Assembly (NCBI GenBank): GCA_040882565.1 | Contig: JBBEAZ010000042.1 | Span: forward strand, 124,001 to 188,000 | Direction: 5' to 3' | Length of the DNA stretch: 64,000 bases | Source: CF-162 sp040882565 | GTDB lineage: Bacteria; Chloroflexota; Dehalococcoidia; SM23-28-2; RBG-16-64-32 | Shown: piece by piece, positions 7,731-15,095 of the stretch | Numbering within the stretch: position 1 is the first letter of the stretch | How the letters are laid out: each line of letters begins with the position of its first letter | The notes under the pieces: generated by a model | What the model was told of the DNA's origin: nothing | Seen by the model: the letters and a program-made list of their open reading frames with translations, nothing else | Database searches by the model: none | Position numbers and translations under genes: made by a program

Positions 7731-7967
7731 TCAGTCGTCCAATCCCAGCAGCTCGCAGAGCTTATCGAGGTAGACGCGCTTCACTTTGCGTCCGCTAACC
7801 AGCGGCACAACTATCGTTCGCGCGCCCGCCTTCTTGAAGCTCACGTGGCTCCCTTCCTGTCGCTTCCTCTCGTAGCCGAACGCTTCGAGAAGCTTCTCGA
7901 CGTCGGCGAACTCCGCCTCCGCAGGCCGAGCCTTGATACGGTCGATCAGCTTCTCTAGCCTGGTCAT
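7731..7967 (-). CDS. hicA: HicA-type mRNA interferase toxin
   Basis: A 78-residue dsRNA-binding-fold toxin that would cut mRNA when freed from HicB. Key features are the catalytic His in E-G-S-H-V-S-F, the following K-K-A-G-A-R-T-I-V-V-P strand and a C-terminal L-C-E-L-L-G-L. The frame could be read from 7997, but M-T-R-L-E-K-L at 7967 is the natural family start and it lies just after an operator-like palindrome. Toxin-first order is usual for HicAB. Confidence 0.9.
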   Translation of the reverse strand: MTRLEKLIDRIKARPAEAEFADVEKLLEAFGYERKRQEGSHVSFKKAGARTIVVPLVSGRKVKRVYLDKLCELLGLDD

Positions 7968-7973
7968 TCGACA

Positions 7974-7989
7974 GTACCATATACGGTAC
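7974..7989 (-). promoter_or_regulatory. Palindromic operator candidate upstream of hicAB
   Basis: GTACC-N6-GGTAC (16 bp) lies 6 bp before the hicA start and covers the core promoter. HicB proteins with RHH domains bind such sites to autoregulate; that is the likely role here. Confidence 0.5.
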
Positions 7990-8070
7990 CATTCCACAAG
8001 ACCATCGTCACTGCCAGAGTGTTACAGGTTCAAATGCCATCTGCGGATTCCGTTTCGCGCTTCTCAAGGG

Positions 8071-8176
8071 AGCTGATTTCCAGGCTATTTTGAAGTACTC
8101 GCCCGAATCGCATACTGCAATATAGCTGCATTTCAAGCTGTTTTGAAGTAATCGACGTGATCACATACTGCAATAA
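8071..8176. repeat. Two-copy tandem direct repeat, period about 53 bp
   Basis: The units 8071-8123 and 8124-8176 share the blocks TTTTGAAGTA and CATACTGCAATA at the same spacing and an AGCTG...ATTTC lead-in. Base composition is AT-richer than the surroundings. It sits in the 587-bp gap between hicA and rhuM. Possible iteron-like binding sites or a decayed element end. Confidence 0.6.
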
Positions 8177-8249
8177 TCCGGATGAAATGAGCGGTTCTTG
8201 CACTGTCCTCGCCGGAGAACTGCTCGACAGACTGGCCTGAGCCGAACCA

Positions 8250-8375
8250 CTCCCGACGTCACCGCCCTCTCCCGCCGCCGCCGCCACCGCAATCCGAGAC
8301 GTCGCCCGGCTCCTCGTTTCCGGCGCGGGGACCGACCCCTGCTGCGCTTAACCCGTGCGCGGACTCGCCCGTGCC
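8250..8375 (+). repeat. Interspersed GC-rich repeat, copy B
   Basis: Diverged relative of copies A (7059-7200) and C (9627-9765): shared CTCTCCC, CCGCCACCGCA, TCCGAGACG, TTTCCGGCGCGGGGAC and CCCCTGCTGCGCTTA blocks in the same order. The remainder of the 7998-8554 gap holds only the tandem repeat and, just before rhuM, nothing I can name. Confidence 0.65.
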
Positions 8376-8554
8376 GGCCGCCACCAAGCAGACCACGCTA
8401 AGGCTTCGCCGAAACGGCCATCTCAAGACCAACGCCGTCCAGACCTTCTGGGACAAGGGCCCAGCTCCACACGGCGTAGGGCGCCGCGCACCGGCTCAGC
8501 GCCGAGTGAAACCAGGGGCTTGGAACTTCGGTCAAGAATCGCCAGACTGAAAGC

Positions 8555-9598
8555 ATGTCAGACAACAAGGCGCCGAAATCCGAGATCATCCTCTATCAGA
8601 CAGAGGACGGCAGTACCCGCATCGAGGTGCGCTTCGACGGCGAGACCGTCTGGCTGACACAAGCGCAGATGTCCGAATTGTTCCAGACGACCCGGCAGAA
8701 CGTTGGTCAGCACATTCAAAACGTGTTCGATGAGGGCGAGCTGCAGCGAGAGGCAACTGTAAAGGATTTCTTTCTAGTTCAGGTCGAAGGCGGCAGGCAG
8801 GTTCAACGCCGGCTTGATCACTACAACCTGGACGTCATTATTTCCGCCGGTTATCGGGTCAAGTCGCACCGTGGCACGCAGTTCCGAATCTGGGCCACGC
8901 AGCGATTGCGTGAGTACCTGGTGAAGGGATTCACCCTCGACGACGAGCGCCTCAAAGAGAGCGGCGGTCGCAACTACTTTGACGAGCTGCTGTCTCGCAT
9001 CCGTGACATCCGTTCTTCGGAGAAGATATTCTGGCGCAAAGCGCTCGATATCTACTCTACAAGCATCGACTACGATCCCAACGTGGAGACGTCGCAGCTA
9101 TTCTTTGCGACGGTACAGAACAAGATACATTGGGCCGCTCACGGACACACCGCCGCGGAAGTGATACATGAGCGCGCCGACGCCACGAAGCCGAACTTGG
9201 GCTTGACGACATGGAAGGGCGAAACGATTCGGCGCGACGACACGCGCGTCGCCAAGAACTACCTCAACCACGATGAGATAGAGGCGTTGAACCTCATTGT
9301 GTCCCTCTATTTAGACTTCGCCGAACTCCAGGCGCACAGCCGTCGCGCCATGTACATGCGCGACTGGATCAGCAAGCTCGATGACTTCCTGCGTCTGAGC
9401 GAACGCGACATCCTCACGCACGCCGGCAAAGTCTCGCATGAAGACGCGATCGCCAGGGCAGACGCGGAGTTTGACCGGTTCAAGAACGCTCACCCGCCGG
9501 ACCCGTCCCCCGTCGAACATCACTTCGACGACGCACTTAAGAGAGTGAAAGAGATTGCGCCCCCCCGAAAGGCACCCAGGAAGAAGCGCAAGTCATGA
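8555..9598 (+). CDS. RhuM family protein (virulence/defence-associated)
   Basis: A 347-residue member of the RhuM family, named from a Salmonella pathogenicity island and often found in restriction and toxin-antitoxin neighbourhoods; its biochemical role is not settled. The hallmark N-terminus is present: I-I-L-Y-Q-T-E-D-G, V-W-L-T-Q-A-Q-M-S-E-L-F and R-Q-N-V-G-Q-H-I-Q-N-V-F, looking like a DNA-binding helix-turn-helix, followed by Y-N-L-D-V-I-I-S-A-G-Y-R-V-K-S. The C-terminus is a Pro/Lys/Arg-rich basic tail. No good Shine-Dalgarno precedes the ATG. It lies between repeat copies B and C. Confidence 0.9.
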   Translation: MSDNKAPKSEIILYQTEDGSTRIEVRFDGETVWLTQAQMSELFQTTRQNVGQHIQNVFDEGELQREATVKDFFLVQVEGGRQVQRRLDHYNLDVIISAGYRVKSHRGTQFRIWATQRLREYLVKGFTLDDERLKESGGRNYFDELLSRIRDIRSSEKIFWRKALDIYSTSIDYDPNVETSQLFFATVQNKIHWAAHGHTAAEVIHERADATKPNLGLTTWKGETIRRDDTRVAKNYLNHDEIEALNLIVSLYLDFAELQAHSRRAMYMRDWISKLDDFLRLSERDILTHAGKVSHEDAIARADAEFDRFKNAHPPDPSPVEHHFDDALKRVKEIAPPRKAPRKKRKS

Positions 9599-9626
9599 AA
9601 ATCCGTCGACCCCAACCAGCAATACC

Positions 9627-9765
9627 AGAAGTCGACTCCCACGGCCGTCCCCCTGCCCTCTCCCAACGTCACCGCCACCGCAGTCCGAGACGCCGGCCTC
9701 CTCCTCGTTCCCGGCGCCGGAACCTGCCCCTGCTGCGCTTAGCGCCCGCTCACCTCGACCCCGCC
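9627..9765 (+). repeat. Interspersed GC-rich repeat, copy C
   Basis: The best match to copy A, including its first 19 bases. It occupies the gap between rhuM and the methyltransferase gene; each module of this island is separated by one copy of the repeat. Confidence 0.75.
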
Positions 9766-9857
9766 ATACGGGTGACGATAAGTGCGGTTGACGAAGCCAT
9801 CTGCGGCAAGCGGCTAGAGCTCTTCCCAAAATGACGACCGGTTAGAATGTGGCCACG

Positions 9858-12049
9858 ATGCCAGACGCCAAACAGCGACCTTTGGGCGACGAACTCTTCG
9901 GTACCCCTATGGAACCAGTGGGTCTGCCAGACGCAACTCCGATCATAGTGCCAGAGTTCGACCTGGACACCATTCAAGCGGACTCGGAGACTCAGGAGCT
10001 TCCCGATCAAGAAAAAGTCTTCCGCGTCGCCAAACGCGTTCGCTCCAAGTTGCATAACCTGCCCGACCCGACGAGGCCGCCGCTCGGTTTCGTTCCCGGA
10101 CGCGGTTTTGACGTGGTGTTTCCGTTCATCAAGCTGCCGCACCTCGCGCCGAACCTGAACGGTGACTGGGTGCAGTTCGGCAGCCCAGACCTCGAACCTA
10201 ACCGCCTGTATTACGGCGACAATCTGCAGGTGCTCCGCACCTTGTCGAGCAATTCCATCGACCTGATCTACATCGACCCACCCTTCTTCTCCGGAGCGGA
10301 CTACAACGTCATCTGGGGCGACACGAACGAGGTGCGCACGTTCACCGATATCTGGGAGGGCGGACTCGACACTTACTTGATCTGGCTCAACGCCCGCCTG
10401 TGGGAAATGCGACGGGTGCTCAAATCTACGGGGTCCATCTACGTGCACTGCGACTATCACGCGTGCCACTACATCAAAACGGAACTGGACAAGATTTTCG
10501 GGTACGAGAACTTCCGTAACGAGGTGATTTGGCAGCGCACCGCAGCCAAAGGAGACGTTCGCCGTAAGCTTGGGTCGAATCACGACGTCCTGCTCACGTA
10601 CGGAAAGACGGCCGCGACATTCTTCGAGGCGGTATTCGCATTCGGAGACGACGAATACACCGACCGCTTCAGGCTAGACGACGGCGACGACCGTGGGCCT
10701 TACCGGCTCGCTCCCTTGGACAGCCCTAATCCCCGCCCGAACTTGACGTATGTCTACAAGGGCTATCAACCGCCGGCCAATGCTGGCGCGTTAGCGTCGA
10801 GATCATGGAGCAGCTAGATAAGGATGGGCGACTCGCGTTCCCAAAGTCGATGGATGGACGTATAGCTCGAAAGCACTACCTTCACGAGCAACGCGGGCCT
10901 AAAGTCGGCAGCGTTTGGACAGACATAGCGCCGATACAAGCTTCCGGCAAGGAGAGGATCGGATACCCGACGCAGAAACCCGAGGCCCTCATGAAGCGAA
11001 TCCTCGCTGCGAGTTCTGTGGAAGGAGACGTAGTTGCGGACTTCTTTTGCGGGGGTGGAAGCACCCCTGCCATCGCGCAAATGCTCGGGCGAAGATGGAT
11101 TGCGTGCGACGCGTCAAGAGTTGCAGCGTCGGTAACACTAGACCGCCTAGTGAAGGTCGGCGAAGACCAGTCGGGCGTGGTGTCGAACTATGGACGGTCC
11201 GGCTCAGTCCAGACCAAGCTTGACATGCCAGAGACAAAGGCAGCTGTTCCTGACATTCGCGTTCACTACGTAGGGGTCTACCCGATGGATCGTTTCAAGG
11301 CTGTTGACCAACCAACGTTCGACAGTTTCGTGCTGGCTTGTCTCGCGGCACAGGCTGACAATTCCGACGCGCCCATCACCGGGTGGCGGAGCGCGCGGGA
11401 GCCGGTTCGCGTAGGCCCTGCCGACCCGGACGCCGCACCAGACGCTAAGGACGTGCAGGCCTTCTTCGAGGCGGTACTGCGCCACTTACAGCCGAACGTC
11501 CGGGTGGTCGCCCGCTACATTTGCTGGCGAGCCTCGCCTGAGTTGATGGCCTATCGGCGGCGCCTGTCAGACTACGTCCGCAAGAACCTCCAGCCCAAAG
11601 GAGTGGACCTTGAGTTTGAATTCCTCCTTATAGATAGCGAAGAGTTTCGCGCGCGCATCCGTCAGAAATATCCTGACGCCGACGACAACGAGTTTCTGCT
11701 CCGATTCACCAAAGAGCCCGTGGTAGGGGACATTGGAGTCACTCGCACGGGCCCACGTCAATTTCGCTTCGAGGCCCGGGACGCCGACAGCACCAACGCG
11801 GGCGGCTACCTGGTCAACTGCCAGTGGGACTTCGACTACCAGCGCGGCCACTTCTCAGCTGACTCGAACCACGTACTCGGCCGTCAGGAACTGAAGGGCA
11901 AAGATGCAAAGGCGACCGGCCGCAAGTTCGAGGCGGTGCTCACAGCTGATCATAAGTTCGATAAGGTTGGCGAGCGGACGGTGGCCTGCCGGGTACAGGA
12001 CAACCTCGGCGCGGAGACGATCAGCACGGTGACGATCGAGGTTTCCTAG
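9858..12049 (+). pseudogene. Type III-like DNA methyltransferase (Mod) with C-terminal PKD-like domain, single-base frameshift
   Basis: Site-specific amino-methyltransferase, beta class. The first frame (to 10817) has the catalytic D-P-P-F at residue 143 (counting from GTG 9849) in D-L-I-Y-I-D-P-P-F-F; the second frame (10805-12049) has Y-P-T-Q-K-P-E and the SAM motif D-F-F-C-G-G-G-S-T. The frames join if one G is restored at 10782-10783, turning A-A-T-G-C-T-G-G into codons for N-G-W. The last ~110 residues look like a PKD/Ig-like beta domain (W-D-F-D-Y, then V-A-C-R-V-Q-D-N-L-G-A), odd for a cytosolic methylase. The -10 box TAGAAT (9843-9848) favours ATG 9858 over GTG 9849. The stop overlaps the helicase GTG (TAGTG). 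It may be a true pseudogene or a base-call error. Confidence 0.82.
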
Positions 12050-14112
12050 TGCAGTACGCCTTCGCCCCGCACGAAGCCAACTTCCGTGAATGGTGCAATG
12101 CGGGTTATCCGGGGATACCGGAGAAGGGACGCGACTTTCTAAAGCACATTGGCGCGCCCGATTTCTCGCCCCAGCTTTGGCGACACCAGAACGAAGCGAT
12201 TCGTCGCTGTGTCTACTCACTGGAAGTACAAGGCATGAAGGATGTCCTGACGAACGTCGTGACTGGCGGGGGGAAGACCGTCATCATCGCTGGCGTCATC
12301 GCTTACATGATGCAGGTGCACGGGATACGTCAACACCTGATTCTCGTTCCTAACACAGTGGTCCGGCAGCGCCTGCTCGACGCCTTTAGGGTGGGGGGCG
12401 ACGGCTACGTCTTTACAGAGTTCCCGCTTTTCTTTGGAGCGGATGCGAACGAACCCCAGCGATTGTCGACACACATCATGAAAGTTGGCGAAAACGCTGC
12501 CGGAATTCGCAGCGCAAACATCATCATCGGCAACGTCCACCAGTTGTACGAAGGCAAAGACAACTGGAAGGTGATCTCCGAGAACTGCGACCGTCTTTGC
12601 GTCTACAACGACGAGGCGCACAACACGCGCGCCGCGCAGTACAACGACTTGATCAATAAGCTGAAACCGAAGCGCTTCTTCCGGCTGGACACCACTGCCA
12701 CGCCGGACCGCCTCGATGGTCTACACCCTGACAGTGAAATGATCTACGTCTACGACATTCGCGAGGCCATGCACGACAAGGTGGTCAAGCGGGTGGTGGT
12801 CTTCGAACCTCAAATCGAGAAGGTCAAGTTCACCTACTACGACTGGGAGACCAAGAAGGAGATCAGCGCCGAAGAGGTGCCGTGGGAAGAGATCGAGAAG
12901 CGCAAGGTGCCGGCCGTCCGCTACACCATGAATCCCGAGCCGATGGCCCAACAGATTGGCCTCGCTATGGAATGCCTGCGACACCAGCGCTTGACGGTTC
13001 CTCCGGCGGAGGACGGGAAACCCCTTTACAAGCCGCTGCTCTTCGTCGTCACACTGAACATCGAAGATGCTAAGTCGGTCACCCGCTGCTTGGAGGATCA
13101 GACCCTGGACGGCGAACCGGTGAAAGTCCTGCTCGTACACAACGAGATCGAAGATGAGTTCAAGGAAGAGGCGATGTCCATCAATAAGGACATCCGCAAC
13201 TGCAAATACGACGCGATTGTCTCAGTCATGATGCTCCGTGAAGGGTGGGACGTGAAGAACATCTCCGCTATCCTGCTCTTCCGCAAGTTCAGCTACATCG
13301 AAACCGGAGGTACCAAGTTCTCAGTTTACGGACCGCAGATCATCGGCCGTGGGCTCCGGCGGGTCAACGCACGCGGCAAAGACTGGGAGCAGTGCCACGT
13401 GATCGACCATCCGATCTACAAGCATGATTGGCTCTGGGAGATGATCGAGGCCTCGAAATATGGAGCCCCCCTGAACCCCGGTGACCACATCGACAAGGCC
13501 AAGATCCCCGAACCCAAGGGCCAAGGAGAGATCTTCGATCCTGGCCCTCAAACGGCGCCGGAGCCATTTGATTTCTCCGCCCTACCCCCTGTTCCTGAGC
13601 CAGAGATTCTCGAACCGATCACGGATTGGCGCCTATACCTGGATGATTGCCAGTACGACTTCCGCAAGCAGACGATTAACCAGTCGATCGTTCAAATACT
13701 GTCTCGTAACCTCGACTCCGGTCACGACACATTGGACGGAAATGCGGTTCCCGTCATCGATCCTGCGCTCCTGGCTGTGGATGCGCCGACCGACGTAGCT
13801 GACTTGCAAACTAAGCTCGTCAAGCGCGTTCGCGATCTGGCACGAACCGCGCTGATGGAGTACGACGGGCAGGCTGACGCCCGGCTTGAAATCGTCTTAC
13901 GCGTGATCCACGAGCACATAGCCCGCCGGCTGACCGGTGGAGTCAAGTTGCATGACCTCGACAACTTGTATCTGCTGCAGCTCGTCTGGCATCTCTTCGA
14001 TCAGGTTAAGTCTAATTTCTACAACCCGAGACTGGTCGCGAGCATCCTCGCGTCTCCACCGAAGGCCGACGAGTATGCAGGGCAAGCGGGGAACGCTCTC
14101 CGGCCTGCGTAA
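12049..14112 (+). CDS. DEAD/DEAH helicase, Type III restriction Res-like subunit
   Basis: SF2 translocase partner of the upstream methyltransferase. Of 687 residues, motif I G-G-G-K-T is at 73-77, motif II D-E-A-H at 188-191, motif III T-A-T near 216, and motif VI I-I-G-R-G-L-R-R near 425. The first residues mimic the substrate-recognition part of Res proteins. Unlike classical Res subunits (about 900 residues or more) it stops before the C-terminal nuclease; that domain is read in another frame from 14075. GTG start overlaps the preceding stop. Either the nuclease is a separate subunit or the two were split by a frameshift. Confidence 0.88.
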   Translation: MQYAFAPHEANFREWCNAGYPGIPEKGRDFLKHIGAPDFSPQLWRHQNEAIRRCVYSLEVQGMKDVLTNVVTGGGKTVIIAGVIAYMMQVHGIRQHLILVPNTVVRQRLLDAFRVGGDGYVFTEFPLFFGADANEPQRLSTHIMKVGENAAGIRSANIIIGNVHQLYEGKDNWKVISENCDRLCVYNDEAHNTRAAQYNDLINKLKPKRFFRLDTTATPDRLDGLHPDSEMIYVYDIREAMHDKVVKRVVVFEPQIEKVKFTYYDWETKKEISAEEVPWEEIEKRKVPAVRYTMNPEPMAQQIGLAMECLRHQRLTVPPAEDGKPLYKPLLFVVTLNIEDAKSVTRCLEDQTLDGEPVKVLLVHNEIEDEFKEEAMSINKDIRNCKYDAIVSVMMLREGWDVKNISAILLFRKFSYIETGGTKFSVYGPQIIGRGLRRVNARGKDWEQCHVIDHPIYKHDWLWEMIEASKYGAPLNPGDHIDKAKIPEPKGQGEIFDPGPQTAPEPFDFSALPPVPEPEILEPITDWRLYLDDCQYDFRKQTINQSIVQILSRNLDSGHDTLDGNAVPVIDPALLAVDAPTDVADLQTKLVKRVRDLARTALMEYDGQADARLEIVLRVIHEHIARRLTGGVKLHDLDNLYLLQLVWHLFDQVKSNFYNPRLVASILASPPKADEYAGQAGNALRPA

Positions 14113-14431
14113 GTCGCCGCGAAGTTCGGAGACTTACGACTCGCACCTGGAACGCGACTATATGGTCGAGCTTGACCATGACCCAGCCGTCCACGAGTGG
14201 ACGAAGGAGCATGGCGTCACGATCCCGTACAGCCTGCTGGGTGTCGGTCACAAGTACCACCCCGACTTTCTGATCACGTACAACGATGGGAGCAAGCAAC
14301 TGCACGAGACGAAGGGCTTGCCGCTGATGTTCTGGATCACGACCAAGCTCAAGCGTCAATCGGCCGAGGAGTACTGCGAGGCGCGCGGCTGGAAGTACAA
14401 GATGGTAACTAAAGGCTGGCGTTGGCGATAG
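14075..14431 (+). CDS. PD-(D/E)XK nuclease-like protein, restriction endonuclease domain as separate ORF
   Basis: A 118-residue product overlapping the helicase 3' end by 38 bp. It contains S-H-L-E-R-D-Y near residue 25, I-P-Y-S-L near 50, and Y-H-P-D-F-L-I with Asp64 followed by H-E-T-K-G (Glu78, Lys80): a PD-x(n)-ExK site like that at the end of Res subunits and TnsA-like nucleases. GAAGG lies 9 nt before the ATG, supporting independent translation by coupling. The cleavage subunit of the restriction system is the likely role; a frameshifted tail of the helicase is the alternative. Confidence 0.72.
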   Translation: MQGKRGTLSGLRKSPRSSETYDSHLERDYMVELDHDPAVHEWTKEHGVTIPYSLLGVGHKYHPDFLITYNDGSKQLHETKGLPLMFWITTKLKRQSAEEYCEARGWKYKMVTKGWRWR

Positions 14432-14530
14432 TTACAGCGCGCTGACCCTGCCCCGGTTTTCACTCCACAATTTCTTAGATGTACGTAACTCCAAAACCTG
14501 AGGCTAACTATATCCGGACCGACCGAACGG

Positions 14531-14536
14531 TATAAT
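14531..14536 (+). promoter_or_regulatory. -10 box TATAAT for leaderless small gene
   Basis: Consensus TATAAT ends 7 nt before the GTG at 14544, with no Shine-Dalgarno, so the message should begin at the start codon. No clear -35 is seen. Confidence 0.55.
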
Positions 14537-14543
14537 TGACGAC

Positions 14544-14744
14544 GTGAAAGTAACCTGGAACGGCCAGTCGTTTGTCCCGCCAGGCGCGGTCAATCTCATG
14601 GCAGCGATGCCTATTGGCGAAGTGGTAAACGTCGAGGGGCGGGATATCCCCGAACCTACTAGACGCCTTTGGTCGTTTGTCTGCCCTGACTGCGACAAGA
14701 CGATAGTCTTCGAGCCGGACAAGCCCGACTCCCACGAGTGCTAA
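14544..14744 (+). CDS. 66-residue protein with C-terminal Cys/His cluster
   Basis: Small unrecognised protein. The N-terminal part is a beta-rich stretch (V-T-W-N-G-Q-S-F-V-P-P-G) and the C-terminus has F-V-C-P-D-C-D-K followed 16 residues later by S-H-E-C, a plausible single zinc knuckle. It is expressed from its own consensus -10 box just behind the restriction genes. The stop codon overlaps the GTG of another tiny frame. Role unknown. Confidence 0.55.
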   Translation: MKVTWNGQSFVPPGAVNLMAAMPIGEVVNVEGRDIPEPTRRLWSFVCPDCDKTIVFEPDKPDSHEC

Positions 14745-14872
14745 GACTAGATACATCGGCGACTCCCCCAAAGACGAAGAAGCGGCCACGATCGTCCTAT
14801 GAGGACGGCAAGTTACGGGACAAGCGCATCGAGGTGATGCAAGACCCAAGTTTCAGCCGCGCGATCTATTGA
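14738..14872 (+). CDS. Possible 44-residue basic protein coupled to the preceding gene
   Basis: A GTG inside the last codons of the 66-residue gene opens a frame coding for a very basic segment (T-P-P-K-T-K-K-R-P-R-S-S-Y-E-D-G) and ending P-S-F-S-R-A-I-Y. No Shine-Dalgarno is visible, so expression would rest on coupling. The composition looks protein-like but the evidence is weak. Confidence 0.3.
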   Translation: MLRLDTSATPPKTKKRPRSSYEDGKLRDKRIEVMQDPSFSRAIY

Positions 14873-14920
14873 GGCTCGTTACGAAGGCTAGAAGAGCTTT
14901 CGCGGGGGCCGTCGTAAAGC

Positions 14921-15016
14921 GGCAGGGGCGGCAGGATTCGCCTGCCCGCTGCAGGAGGGAAACCCGCGACCTACGGTTTTGGAGACCGCCCCTCTACCAA
15001 CTGAGCTAAGGCCCCT
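14921..15016 (-). pseudogene. tRNA-Trp pseudogene with 20-nt insertion in the T loop
   Basis: Read on the minus strand, this matches the intact tRNA-Trp at 20272-20347 through the D arm and the CCA anticodon arm. It carries a 20-nt insertion (14941-14960) inside the T loop, mismatches that spoil the acceptor stem near its start and the D stem, and CCG in place of the 3' CCA. It cannot fold as a normal tRNA. A relic of recombination or integration at tRNA-Trp is likely. Confidence 0.8.
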
Positions 15017-15083
15017 ACCTGAAGCCGGCATAACAAACCCGCGCGACGCCGCTCCCCATGTGTAACCACGCCCGCCACACCCT

Positions 15084-15089
15084 TACAAT
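15084..15089 (+). promoter_or_regulatory. -10 box TACAAT for leaderless pabB mRNA
   Basis: TACAAT ends 6 nt before the GTG at 15096; no ribosome site precedes the start. Leaderless transcription of pabBC is inferred. Confidence 0.5.
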
Positions 15090-15095
15090 CGAAGC

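Noticed and set aside
8071..8176. Possible CRISPR array
   Set aside because: Only two units and the entire ~53-bp unit is similar, with no distinct spacers; no cas genes nearby.
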